Source of the DNA: JBOFCO01 sp051646105
GTDB lineage: Bacteria > Pseudomonadota > Alphaproteobacteria > Rhodobacterales > Rhodobacteraceae
Length of the DNA: 39,509 nucleotides
Assembly: GCA_051646105.1 (NCBI GenBank)
Contig: JBOFCO010000149.1
Coordinates: 1-39,509, forward strand
Direction: 5' to 3'
The notes under the pieces were generated by a model that was not told the origin of the DNA, ran no database searches, and was given only the letters and a program-made list of their open reading frames with translations. Positions 32,876 to 39,509 of the stretch are shown in pieces. Both the position numbers and the translations under genes were made by a program. The stretch's first letter is position 1. Each line of letters opens with the position of its first letter.

Positions 32876-33579
32876 GACAGCCAGCGCCGCATCGCCCTTT
32901 CAAAGACGCCCGCGAAAAAGGTCAGCAGGTCGGTGCCCTGCGACGGCTTGAACTGGTGCGGGTCTTCGGACCCCATGACCAGCAGACCGGGCAGGCGGCC
33001 CCGGCCCAGGTCCAGCCGCATCAAAGCTTCGGACCGGATCCAGCCGGTGGCATCGCCGTAAAGCTCTTCGGTGCCGGGAAGGGTGGGGCGCAGCAGGATG
33101 CGTTGTGGCGACCCGTCACGGAGATCGTCCATATAGGCATCGATGAAGCCTTCCGGCGCGACGAAAAGCACATCCCCAAGTCGCTGAAGCATCGGCTCTT
33201 CTGTGGCCTCGAGCGTTTCAAGGACCAATCGCATCCGGTCAACGCGCAGGATTTGTGCCACTTCGCCGTTCAGCGCGGCAAGGAACCCGTCAAACTTGCT
33301 GTGATCCAGCAGGCGCAGCACGGCGCGGTGAATCTGATTGGTGCCGGAGAGGTTTTCATAGGCGGCCGCGATCACCGACTGATGCGCATCCTCCAGCCGG
33401 TCAAGCCGGTTTTCCAGACGCTCCATCGCGATGCCGCGCAGGTCGATGATGTTGCCGCCCATCAGGCGTTCGTTTTCCGCGATCAAGGCCCGCATCACAT
33501 CGCGGTCCTCAAGAATCGCGCCCGGGTCGCGAAGAATGCTGTCGCGGAGATCATCCGCGATCTGAACTGCCTCTGCCAT
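32872..33579 (-). CDS. DUF484 family protein
   Basis: This 235-residue protein of unknown biochemical role belongs to DUF484, a GAF-like family regularly encoded next to xerC. The N-terminus is helical (LRDSILRDPGAILEDRDVMRAL in part: LRDSILRDPGAILEDRDVM), with a coiled-coil-like stretch MERLENRLDRLEDAHQSVI near 50-70, followed by the GAF-like part (LPGLLVMGSEDPHQFKPSQG, LLTFFAGVFERAMRRWL). GAGG lies 5 bp before the ATG. It is divergent from priA over 186 bp, where a consensus TTGACA (33675-33680) is visible but no matching -10. Confidence 0.9.
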   Translation of the reverse strand: MAEAVQIADDLRDSILRDPGAILEDRDVMRALIAENERLMGGNIIDLRGIAMERLENRLDRLEDAHQSVIAAAYENLSGTNQIHRAVLRLLDHSKFDGFLAALNGEVAQILRVDRMRLVLETLEATEEPMLQRLGDVLFVAPEGFIDAYMDDLRDGSPQRILLRPTLPGTEELYGDATGWIRSEALMRLDLGRGRLPGLLVMGSEDPHQFKPSQGTDLLTFFAGVFERAMRRWLS

Positions 33580-33765
33580 CTCTGCCTCGTTTTATGGTTT
33601 TGCCGCGAATCTAGGGAAGCGTCGTGCGGCTGTCAGGTGAAAATCGTTTCAGGCCGTAATCTTGCGCACCGTTGTTGACATATGTTGTTCCTGTGCCGCA
33701 GGTCAGGCGATTTTCCTTTGCCGCCGTCATCGGCTAAACCTGCCTGTGACAGGCGAGGATCAGGC

Positions 33766-35964
33766 GTGCAGCACGGATCGACATATTTCGAGGAAGGGAC
33801 GCGGATTGGCGTGCTGACGGCGGAACCTCTGGGGCGCCCTTTCGACTATATTGCGCCGGAAGGCGGCGTCAGCCTGGGGGCCTTTGTCGAGGTGCCGCTG
33901 GGGCCACGTCGGGTCCTGGGTGTGGTCTGGGGCGAAGGCGAAGGCGGATTTGACGCGGCAAAACTGCGCGGCGTCGCACGTGTGTTCGATGTGCCGCCGA
34001 TGCGGGACGAGATGCGGGAGTTTCTGGCCCGCGCCAGCGCCTATACGCTGACGCCCTTGCCTGCGATGCTGCGGCTGGCCACCCGTGCGCCGGGGTTGGG
34101 CGACCCGCCCGCGTTGCGGCGAATCTATCGCGCCAGCGGCACGTCCTGCGACCGGATGACATCGGCGCGGGAAAAGGTGCTGGCAATACTGGCCGACTAT
34201 GGCGGTGCGGCGTTTACGCTTGGCGAACTGGCGGGCGCCGCGGGCGTTTCGACCGGGGTGATCAAGGGCATGGTGGCGCAGGGTGCGCTGCTGGAACAGG
34301 ATGCCCCGCGCGATCTGCCCTATCCGCGACTGGATGCCGCCGTGCCCGGCAAGGCGCTGAACCACGAACAGGCGGCGGGGGGCGCACAGTTGCGGGCGGC
34401 GGTGGCGGGCGGGGTATTCGGCACGGTGCTGCTGAAGGGGATCACCGGATCGGGCAAGACCGAGGTTTATCTGGAAGCCGTGGCCGAATGCCTTGCGCGC
34501 GGGCGTCAGGCGCTGGTGCTGCTGCCCGAAATCGCGCTGACAGCCGGGTTTCTTGACCGGGTCGAGGAGCGCTTCGGCGCGCGGCCCGCCGAGTGGCATT
34601 CCGGCATCACCGCGACCGAGCGGCGGCGGTTGTGGAAGATGGTCGGGCAGGGCGATGCCGGGCTGGTCGTCGGCGCGCGTTCGGCGCTGTTCCTGCCGTT
34701 CCGCGACCTTGGGCTGGTCGTGGTGGATGAGGAGCACGACAGTTCCTACAAGCAGGAAGAAGGCGCCTTTTACAACGCCCGCGACATGGCGGTTTTGCGG
34801 GCCTCACTGGCCTCGGCGCAGGTGGTGCTGGCCTCTGCCACCCCGTCGCTGGAAAGCTGGGCCAATGCGGATGCCGGGAAATACACCCGCATCGACCTGA
34901 CCGCACGTTTCGGCGATGCGGAACTGCCCGAGATGCGCGCCATCGACATGCGTGCCGAAACGCTTCCCGCCGACCGCTGGATTTCAGAGACCCTGGCGGC
35001 AGAGGTGGCGGCACGGATCGAACGGCAGGAACAAAGCCTGCTGTTCCTGAACCGTCGCGGCTATGCGCCGGTGACGCTCTGCCGGGCCTGCGGGCAGCAG
35101 GTGGGCTGCGATCACTGCGATGCGAGGATGGTCGAACACCGCTTCCTGAAACGCCTTGTCTGCCACCAGTGTGGTGCCACAAAGCCCGTGCCGGTGGCCT
35201 GCCCGTCCTGCGGTGTGGAGGGGCGCATGGCCGCCGTCGGCCCGGGGGTGGAACGGCTGGCGGATGAGGTGGCGGCACGATTTCCACAGGCGCGGGTGGC
35301 GGTGTTGTCGTCGGACCTGTTCGGATCGGCCCGCGCCTTGCGCGACAGGATCGAGGCGATTGCCGCGGGCGAAGCCGACATCATCATCGGTACGCAACTG
35401 GTTGCCAAGGGGCACAATTTCCCGCTGCTGACACTGGTTGGCGTGATCGATGCCGATCTTGGGCTGCAGGGATCCGACCTGCGCGCGGCAGAACGGACGT
35501 TTCAGCTTATGCGGCAGGTGGCGGGGCGGGCGGGGCGGGCGGAGCGCGCAGGGCTGGCGCTTTTGCAAAGCCATCAGCCCGACCATCCGGTGATCCGCGC
35601 CATCCTGTCAGGGGATGAGGAAGGCTTCTGGCGAGCAGAGGCGGCGGAGCGGAAAGCGGCGGGGGTGCCGCCCTATGGCCGGATGGCTGGGATCGTGCTC
35701 AGTTCCCCAGACGTGCAGGCGGTGTTCGATTTCGGTGCCGCACTGGCGCGGGCTGACGCGCCGCTGCGCCGGATCGGGGCGCAGGTCTTTGGCCCCGCGC
35801 CTGCGCCGATTGCCCGCATCCGTGGACGGCACCGGGTGCGGCTGCTGGTCAAGGCCGACAAGGCCGCGCCCCTGCAGGCTGCGCTTGCGGAATGGGTGGC
35901 GCAGGTGAAGGTGCCCGCGAACCTGCGGGTTGCCATCGATATTGATCCGCAGAGTTTCTATTGA
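33766..35964 (+). CDS. priA: Primosomal protein N' (replication restart helicase PriA)
   Basis: This 732-residue helicase restarts stalled replication forks. The N-terminal 3' DNA-binding domain (RIGVLTAEPLGRPFDYIAPEG) precedes Walker A GSGKTEVYL near 228, Walker B DEEHD at 321-325 and an eight-Cys zinc-binding insert (CRACGQQVGCDHC, CHQCG, CPSCG) around 445-485; the tail reads IDIDPQSFY. I choose GTG 33766 (QHGSTYFEEGTRIG) with GAGGA 8 bp upstream; an in-frame ATG at 33682 would add 28 residues without similarity. A decayed second copy of its 3' end is found 1.1 kb downstream. Confidence 0.96.
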   Translation: MQHGSTYFEEGTRIGVLTAEPLGRPFDYIAPEGGVSLGAFVEVPLGPRRVLGVVWGEGEGGFDAAKLRGVARVFDVPPMRDEMREFLARASAYTLTPLPAMLRLATRAPGLGDPPALRRIYRASGTSCDRMTSAREKVLAILADYGGAAFTLGELAGAAGVSTGVIKGMVAQGALLEQDAPRDLPYPRLDAAVPGKALNHEQAAGGAQLRAAVAGGVFGTVLLKGITGSGKTEVYLEAVAECLARGRQALVLLPEIALTAGFLDRVEERFGARPAEWHSGITATERRRLWKMVGQGDAGLVVGARSALFLPFRDLGLVVVDEEHDSSYKQEEGAFYNARDMAVLRASLASAQVVLASATPSLESWANADAGKYTRIDLTARFGDAELPEMRAIDMRAETLPADRWISETLAAEVAARIERQEQSLLFLNRRGYAPVTLCRACGQQVGCDHCDARMVEHRFLKRLVCHQCGATKPVPVACPSCGVEGRMAAVGPGVERLADEVAARFPQARVAVLSSDLFGSARALRDRIEAIAAGEADIIIGTQLVAKGHNFPLLTLVGVIDADLGLQGSDLRAAERTFQLMRQVAGRAGRAERAGLALLQSHQPDHPVIRAILSGDEEGFWRAEAAERKAAGVPPYGRMAGIVLSSPDVQAVFDFGAALARADAPLRRIGAQVFGPAPAPIARIRGRHRVRLLVKADKAAPLQAALAEWVAQVKVPANLRVAIDIDPQSFY
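35860..35964 (+). repeat. priA 3' end, intact member of a direct-repeat pair
   Basis: The last 35 codons of priA (AAG GCC GCG ... TAT TGA) are matched by 36965-37066. Over the first 23 codons the two copies share 50 of 69 bases and 14 of 23 residues; the final TGATCCGCAGAG and TATTGAGGGCGG are exact. Similarity continues past the stop (CAAGG-GCG and GCGCCGCCGG around 36040-36062 and 37100-37120), apart from the REP-like repeat present only here. Confidence 0.75.
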
Positions 35965-35980
35965 GGGCGGGGGCGAGACG

Positions 35981-36010
35981 CGAGCCTCCCTCCCCACTCG
36001 TGGGGGAGGG
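35981..36010. repeat. REP-like palindromic repeat, copy B
   Basis: 27 of 30 positions match copy A at 11-40. It follows the priA stop by 17 bp and may form a hairpin (CCCTCCCC with GGGGGAGGG). The corresponding place after the decayed priA tail at 37067 lacks it, so it was either inserted in one copy or lost from the other. Confidence 0.6.
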
Positions 36011-36151
36011 GGCCTTCGCTTCCTTCCCAACCCAGAATCAAGGTGCGGCACGCGCCGCCGGATCGGCGGTCAAGCGTGGATGCGCATACTATGTACTGAG
36101 GCGATCCAACCATACTGGACATGGAAACCATCTTCCATCGTGTGGAAGGGA

Positions 36152-36835
36152 TTATAGCTTGGGGCGATCTTGTTCATGAACCTCCCACGGATCGTCTAGG
36201 GTGACGATGCCGTAGCGGTCGCCGTTGTGACCAGTTTTCGGGAGAAAGCTAATGACCGCAACATCGGCCACCATGCCGTTGTACATATGCTGCTGGCGGA
36301 AGCTGCCGAAGTGGGTGAGATAGCCAAAGCCCTCCAACTCGCGGCACATCTCTATGATGCTAGTTGCATACCCGAGCCGCTGGCTGGCTGTGCTCATCCC
36401 CCAAATCCCGTCGAGGTCATCCATCCATTCTGAGATCGCAGCCGTGAGTTCGAGCGCGCCGTCCGCCTCCACTGCCCCCGCATTGATCATGACAGCATGC
36501 CATTCGCGGTTGCGCGAATAAAAGTCGTTAGCCTTCTTAATGGGCGAGGTGGGCACGAGAATCGTTTTCCGCAACGCGCGGGCCATCTCTTCTTCCTGCC
36601 GCTTTTCCTGTTCAGGGGTCGGCTTCGTGAACAAGGCCACGTCGAACCCGACCCCACGGGCAAGGCTCCGCAGCGTTTGGACGTCGGGCACATGCTTTCC
36701 ACTCTCGACCTTCTGGATGGTGCGAACAGTCAACCCCGCAGTATCTGCGAGGTTCTCTTGGGTCAGGCCAAACATCTTCCGAAGGAATTTGCACTGGCTG
36801 GCAATATATTCGGCGTCTCGTTCCATGATTTCCAT
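36152..36835 (-). CDS. XRE-family HTH regulator with unrecognised C-terminal domain
   Basis: This 227-residue protein begins with a lambda-repressor-like helix-turn-helix (about 14-65: CKFLRKMFGLTQENLADTAG, TVRTIQKVESGKHVPDVQTL). A charged linker (TPEQEKRQEEEMARALRK) leads to a C-terminal domain of about 140 residues (NDFYSRNREWHAVMINAG, ISEWMDDLDGIWGMSTASQR, FGSFRQQHMYNGMVADVAVI) that I cannot assign; no peptidase motif of LexA/CI type is seen. AAGGAG lies 7 bp before ATG 36835, and upstream codons in the same frame are not part of the protein. GC is clearly lower than in neighbouring genes. It sits alone, opposite to priA, between the intact and decayed priA ends, which suggests acquisition. 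Confidence 0.85.
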   Translation of the reverse strand: MEIMERDAEYIASQCKFLRKMFGLTQENLADTAGLTVRTIQKVESGKHVPDVQTLRSLARGVGFDVALFTKPTPEQEKRQEEEMARALRKTILVPTSPIKKANDFYSRNREWHAVMINAGAVEADGALELTAAISEWMDDLDGIWGMSTASQRLGYATSIIEMCRELEGFGYLTHFGSFRQQHMYNGMVADVAVISFLPKTGHNGDRYGIVTLDDPWEVHEQDRPKL

Positions 36836-36964
36836 CAGATCACTCCTTGTTGCTGATGAAAAGATCGTTGCCCACGAGCGGGGGAAAGTCCCCGAACGCG
36901 ACCCGAACGCAACCCGAATGATAGGTTCACTGCATCCGCCGTCCTTACCACCAAGTTGTGGAGT

Positions 36965-37066
36965 AAGCCCGCGCCCGTCCAGGCGGCGCTTGCCGAATCG
37001 ATAGCGAAGATTAGTGTTTCGGCAAGTCTGCGGCTGTGCATTCTGATCCGCAGAGCTTTTTATTGA
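36965..37066 (+). pseudogene. Decayed copy of the priA 3' end
   Basis: Read as AAG CCC GCG CCC GTC CAG GCG GCG CTT GCC GAA, this encodes KPAPVQAALAE ... ASLRL, matching KAAPLQAALAE ... ANLRV of the intact priA tail. Later, length changes shift the frame before GATCCGCAGAGC TTTT TATTGA, the equivalent of DPQSFY-stop. It has no start or upstream part of priA. The simplest reading is the original 3' end of priA displaced by an insertion that brought its own functional end, then decaying without selection. Confidence 0.7.
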
Positions 37067-37120
37067 GGGCGGCGGGCGACATTCTTCCCGGCCCGGAACC
37101 AAGGCGCGTAGCGCCGCCGG

Positions 37121-37250
37121 GTCAGCGCCCGTCCGTCCCCATGGGCGGGGCTTCCGCCACGCCGCACACCCGTACAATCGTCGGAGGCAGTTGGTGCCAT
37201 AAAGCACTTGGCACAAACGTTGCAGCGCTCGCTTGCGGACGGGCGTTGGC
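37121..37250. repeat. Segment bounded by 15-bp imperfect inverted repeats
   Basis: GTCAGCGCCCGTCCG (37121-37135) and CGGACGGGCGTTGGC (37236-37250) are inverted repeats matching at 13 of 15 positions, with a perfect 10-bp core (37126-37135 and 37236-37245). The 100 bp between contain further short GC-rich palindromes. It could be a miniature non-autonomous element or a common intergenic palindrome of this genus; no target-site duplication was recognised. Confidence 0.4.
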
Positions 37251-37299
37251 TCGCTGTTGCCGATCTCCACCACTCACCGCCTGAACCGTGAACCGCCCC

Positions 37300-37596
37300 T
37301 CAGCTCTTCCTGTACAGCCTGACCGGCGCCCTCTCGGCGCGGGCGATCACGCCCTTTGCCTCCAGATCAAGCTGCACGCATTTCACCCACCACCCCGCCG
37401 TGTCGCCACCGGGAAACAGGTCTTGCGGCAGCTTCGGTTTCACCGCTTCGATCAGATCGGCAACTTTCATCCCCGGAGCCGCATCGGGCAACACTGCCAT
37501 CACTGCTGCCTGCATTGCCGTATATTTCCCGGCATCGACACGGTAGGTCTTGCCGGGTTGGCCCACGTTTTCAACGGTGATCTTGTCTTCGGCCAT
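37300..37596 (-). CDS. Small hypothetical protein, DUF6958-like
   Basis: This 98-residue protein reads MAEDKITVENVGQPGKTYRV, then a helical part (AGKYTAMQAAVMAVLPDAAP), LIEAVKPKLPQDLFPGGDTA and GWWVKCVQLDLEAKGVIAR. I recall this pattern from a small uncharacterised family (DUF6958), but the label is from memory and tentative. It is likely cytoplasmic with a winged-helix-like look (GWWVKCVQLDLEAKG before a basic RLYRKS end). It stands alone, in normal host codon use, just outside the priA-tail island, and diverges from the MATE gene over 172 bp. Confidence 0.75.
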   Translation of the reverse strand: MAEDKITVENVGQPGKTYRVDAGKYTAMQAAVMAVLPDAAPGMKVADLIEAVKPKLPQDLFPGGDTAGWWVKCVQLDLEAKGVIARAERAPVRLYRKS

Positions 37597-37768
37597 CGTA
37601 TCCTCTCCATCCTCGTTCGCGCCTGAACATCATCCGTGATCATGTCCGTTCCGGCAACGCCTGTGCACCCGTGCCACTGGCGGTGGTCCGCAATATCCTG
37701 TAGGGCGCGACGATGAATTACATGTCTGTTACAATTCGTGGCACCGCAACCTTGCGACAGGTGGCACG

Positions 37769-39139
37769 ATGACGGTCCCGGCTCGCAGCGCCATCCCCGC
37801 CAAATTCGTGACCGGCAGTCTGATGCGTCATGTCGTCGTCATGTCGCTGTCGGGAACGCTGGGCCTGTCCGTGACCTTTCTGGTCGATTTCCTTGCGCTG
37901 TGGTGGATCAGTCGTCTGGGGCAGGAACACCTGATTGCCGCCGTCGGCATCGCAGGCACCATCCAGTTTGCCGCCATGTCCATCGCCATCGGCATGATGA
38001 TCGGCGGCGTTGCCATGGTGTCGCGCGCGTTAGGGCAGGGCAAGCCTGAACGGGCGCGCAAGATCGCCACGGCCTCGCTGTTGCTGACGACCGCCGTCCA
38101 GACGGCAATTGCGGTTCTTCTGTACATCTTCCGCCTGCCCGTGCTGCGCTTTTCCGGGGCAGAGGGAGAGGTTCTTGCCGCCGCCGATCATTTCCTGTCC
38201 CTCTCGCTGCCATCCCTGCCGCTGGTGGCAGCGGGGATCATGTGTTCGGCGCTGCTGCGTGGCGCGGGCGATGCCTGGCGGTCTATGCTGGTGACCGTCG
38301 CTGGCGGGGCGGTGGCGGTGATCTTCGACCCGGCACTGATCGTCTGGTCGGGCTGGGGCATTACCGGGGCGGCGGTTTCCATCGTGGCGTCCCGCGCGGT
38401 CATGGCTGTGGCGGGCATCTTGTTCATCCTGCGCCCGCATCACCTGCTGTCGCGCCCGTCGATGGCCCATGCCCGGATGCTGGCGGGGCCGTTCTTTGCC
38501 ATAGCGCTGCCCGCCATCGGCACGCAGGTTTCCACACCCTTCGGCAACTGGGTGCTGACCAGGGCCATTTCCGATTTCGGCGACAGTGCCGTGGCAGGCT
38601 GGGGTGTGGTCATGCGCCTGACCATCCTTGCCTTCGGGGGGATCTTCGCCCTGTCGGGGGCCATCGGCGGCATCATCGGCCAGAACCATGGTGCAGGTCG
38701 CCCTGATCGCGTGGCAGAGGCTTACGTTGCGGCGCTGAAGTTCTGCGTCGTCTACACGCTGACGGTCTGGATGCTGATGTGGGCACTGTCGGGGCAGATC
38801 GCGCTGGCCTTCAACCTGTCGGCAGAGGGCGCGCAGATCGTGCGGGCCTTTACCCATGTCACCGCCGGGACATTCCTGTTTACGGGCGCGCTGTTCGTTT
38901 CCAACGCGGCCTTCAACAATCTGGGTCGCCCGCTGGCCAGCACGCTTGCAAACTGGACGCGCGACGGGCTGTTGATGTATCCGCTGGCGCTTGCGCTGGG
39001 GGCGGCATTTGCCGGGCCGGGTATCGTCTATGCGCAGGGTGCGGCGAACGTGATCGTAGGCACGCTTGCTGCCATTGCCGCATGGCGGTTCATTCATGGC
39101 CGCGCCCGTGCCCATGCCAGCGACGCCGCTGCAGCTTGA
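37769..39139 (+). CDS. MATE family efflux transporter
   Basis: This 456-residue inner-membrane protein has about twelve hydrophobic segments in two homologous halves, the layout of MATE (NorM/DinF) cation-coupled drug exporters. Typical stretches are VVMSLSGTLGLSVTFLVDFLALWWISRLGQ at the start of half one (in part LSVTFLVDFLALWWISRLGQ), ALLRGAGDAWRSMLV, and FAIALPAIGTQVSTPFGNWV at the start of half two. AGGTGG precedes the ATG. Substrate is unknown. Upstream, GAATT/AATTC arms (37715-37737) form a weak inverted repeat. prmA follows after 51 bp in the same direction. Confidence 0.9.
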   Translation: MTVPARSAIPAKFVTGSLMRHVVVMSLSGTLGLSVTFLVDFLALWWISRLGQEHLIAAVGIAGTIQFAAMSIAIGMMIGGVAMVSRALGQGKPERARKIATASLLLTTAVQTAIAVLLYIFRLPVLRFSGAEGEVLAAADHFLSLSLPSLPLVAAGIMCSALLRGAGDAWRSMLVTVAGGAVAVIFDPALIVWSGWGITGAAVSIVASRAVMAVAGILFILRPHHLLSRPSMAHARMLAGPFFAIALPAIGTQVSTPFGNWVLTRAISDFGDSAVAGWGVVMRLTILAFGGIFALSGAIGGIIGQNHGAGRPDRVAEAYVAALKFCVVYTLTVWMLMWALSGQIALAFNLSAEGAQIVRAFTHVTAGTFLFTGALFVSNAAFNNLGRPLASTLANWTRDGLLMYPLALALGAAFAGPGIVYAQGAANVIVGTLAAIAAWRFIHGRARAHASDAAAA

Positions 39140-39190
39140 CCCGGGCGGGGCGGGGGGCTATCGCGCCCTGACCCACCGAGAGGAGCCGAC

Positions 39191-39509
39191 ATGCCCAGCT
39201 TTTCCGCCCTGACGACGCTTTCCGGCAAGGAAACCGCCGAGGCCCTTGCCGAGGCGATGGAAGCGATGCAGCCCGAACCCGTCGGTGTCGGCGTGTTCGA
39301 GATCGAGGATGGCTCGGGTCTGTGGGAAGTGGGTGCCTATTTTCTGGAAACCCCGGATGCTGCGACGCTGGCGCTGCTGTCGCTGGCCTTTGATGCGGCG
39401 GAGTTTGCGGTTTCCGAAATCCCGGAAATCGACTGGGTGGCCAAGGTCCGCCGCGACCTGACCCCGGTTCATGCCGGTCGGTTCTTCGTTTACGGCAGCC
39501 ATGACGCCG
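39191..39509 (+). CDS. prmA: Ribosomal protein L11 methyltransferase, partial (3' end beyond the window)
   Basis: The first 106 codons of a gene that runs off the right edge. The protein begins MPSFSALTTLSGKETAEALA, and DWVAKVRRDLTPVHAGRFFV followed by YGSHDA is the characteristic N-terminal domain end of PrmA, which trimethylates ribosomal protein L11. The SAM-binding domain lies outside the window. GAGAGGAG sits 5-12 bp before ATG 39191. Possible cotranscription with the MATE gene 51 bp upstream. Confidence 0.88.
   Translation, partial: MPSFSALTTLSGKETAEALAEAMEAMQPEPVGVGVFEIEDGSGLWEVGAYFLETPDAATLALLSLAFDAAEFAVSEIPEIDWVAKVRRDLTPVHAGRFFVYGSHDA

Larger units (their letters stand above)
36836..37299. 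other. 464-bp region without an intact gene
   Basis: This stretch holds the upstream region of the XRE gene (36836-36960), which is rich in CCCGAACGC-like short repeats (GAACGCGACCCGAACGCAACCCGAATG near 36893-36920, partly GACCCGAACGCAACCCGAAT), then the decayed priA tail, then GC-rich palindromic sequence ending just before the converging stop of the gene at 37300. No further coding potential with normal codon use was seen. Confidence 0.6.

Noticed and set aside
33675..33680. Consensus -35 TTGACA upstream of priA
   Set aside because: No acceptable -10 occurs 16-18 bp downstream, so a promoter was not called.
36132..36148. Hairpin CTTCCA/TGGAAG after the XRE gene as terminator
   Set aside because: Short stem with no U-tract on the minus strand.
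36836..37273. 146-codon N-terminal extension of the XRE protein
   Set aside because: It runs through the antisense of the decayed priA tail and GC-rich palindromes; the AAGGAG site before ATG 36835 fixes the start.
37036..37284. Plus-strand frame beginning MHSDPQSFLLRAAGD
   Set aside because: Its DPQSF comes from the decayed priA tail read in a shifted frame; the rest is palindromic non-coding sequence.
37715..37737. Possible operator GAATT...AATTC upstream of the MATE gene
   Set aside because: Only five base pairs per arm match cleanly, too little to support a site.

Overview
The window is a GC-rich (about 65% by eye), densely packed chromosomal segment of an alphaproteobacterium, almost certainly a member of the Rhodobacteraceae. 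The sarcosine oxidase delta/alpha/gamma genes, the dnaG-rpoD pair, a DUF484-xerC pair, phosphatidylcholine synthase, a HemP-like peptide and a Zur/ZnuACB cluster with alphaproteobacterial Zur boxes all fit that group. No rRNA, tRNA, CRISPR array, transposase or phage gene was seen.

Layout: (1) 1-3.8 kb, the 3' part of a heterotetrameric sarcosine oxidase operon (soxD-soxA-soxG; soxB would lie to the left). (2) 3.9-7.9 kb, primase dnaG and the housekeeping sigma factor rpoD, closed by a clear intrinsic terminator. (3) 8-10.1 kb, a small hypothetical gene and an altronate dehydratase-family enzyme. (4) 10.1-15.7 kb, a HemP-like small gene followed by a purine/urate catabolism cluster: allA, (S)-ureidoglycine aminohydrolase, a PuuE-UraD fusion, uraH, an alpha/beta hydrolase, and the membrane urate oxidase puuD with a cytochrome c tail. 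(5) 15.7-19.8 kb, a five-gene minus-strand operon, every junction a 4-bp overlap, for oxidative (De Ley-Doudoroff type) galactose breakdown: SDR dehydrogenase, dgoK, dgoA, SMP-30 lactonase, galM. (6) 19.9-24.5 kb, zinc uptake: znuA divergent from zur-znuC-znuB-matB, with two Zur-box-like palindromes between. (7) 24.5-27.1 kb, a group III truncated haemoglobin, an FAD monooxygenase and a secreted cysteine-containing protein. (8) 27.2-30.3 kb, ileS with a strong promoter and leader hairpin. (9) 30.4-33.6 kb, a minus-strand set: putative rhamnosyltransferase, pcs, xerC, DUF484. (10) 33.8-37.6 kb, priA followed by a small low-GC island with one XRE-type regulator, then a small DUF6958-like gene. 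(11) 37.8-39.5 kb, a MATE transporter and the start of prmA.

Most of the window is well-known housekeeping and catabolic content. Two places look unusual. First, the 3' end of priA is present twice: the intact gene ends at 35964, and a decayed, frameshifted copy of the same tail lies at about 36965-37066. The roughly 1.1 kb between them carries a single lower-GC XRE gene with an unrecognised C-terminal domain. This looks like an insertion at the 3' end of priA that restored the gene. Second, the part of ileS coding for most of the CP1 editing domain (about 28012-28560) has markedly lower GC and different codon use from the rest of the gene while staying in frame, as expected for a recombined mosaic allele.
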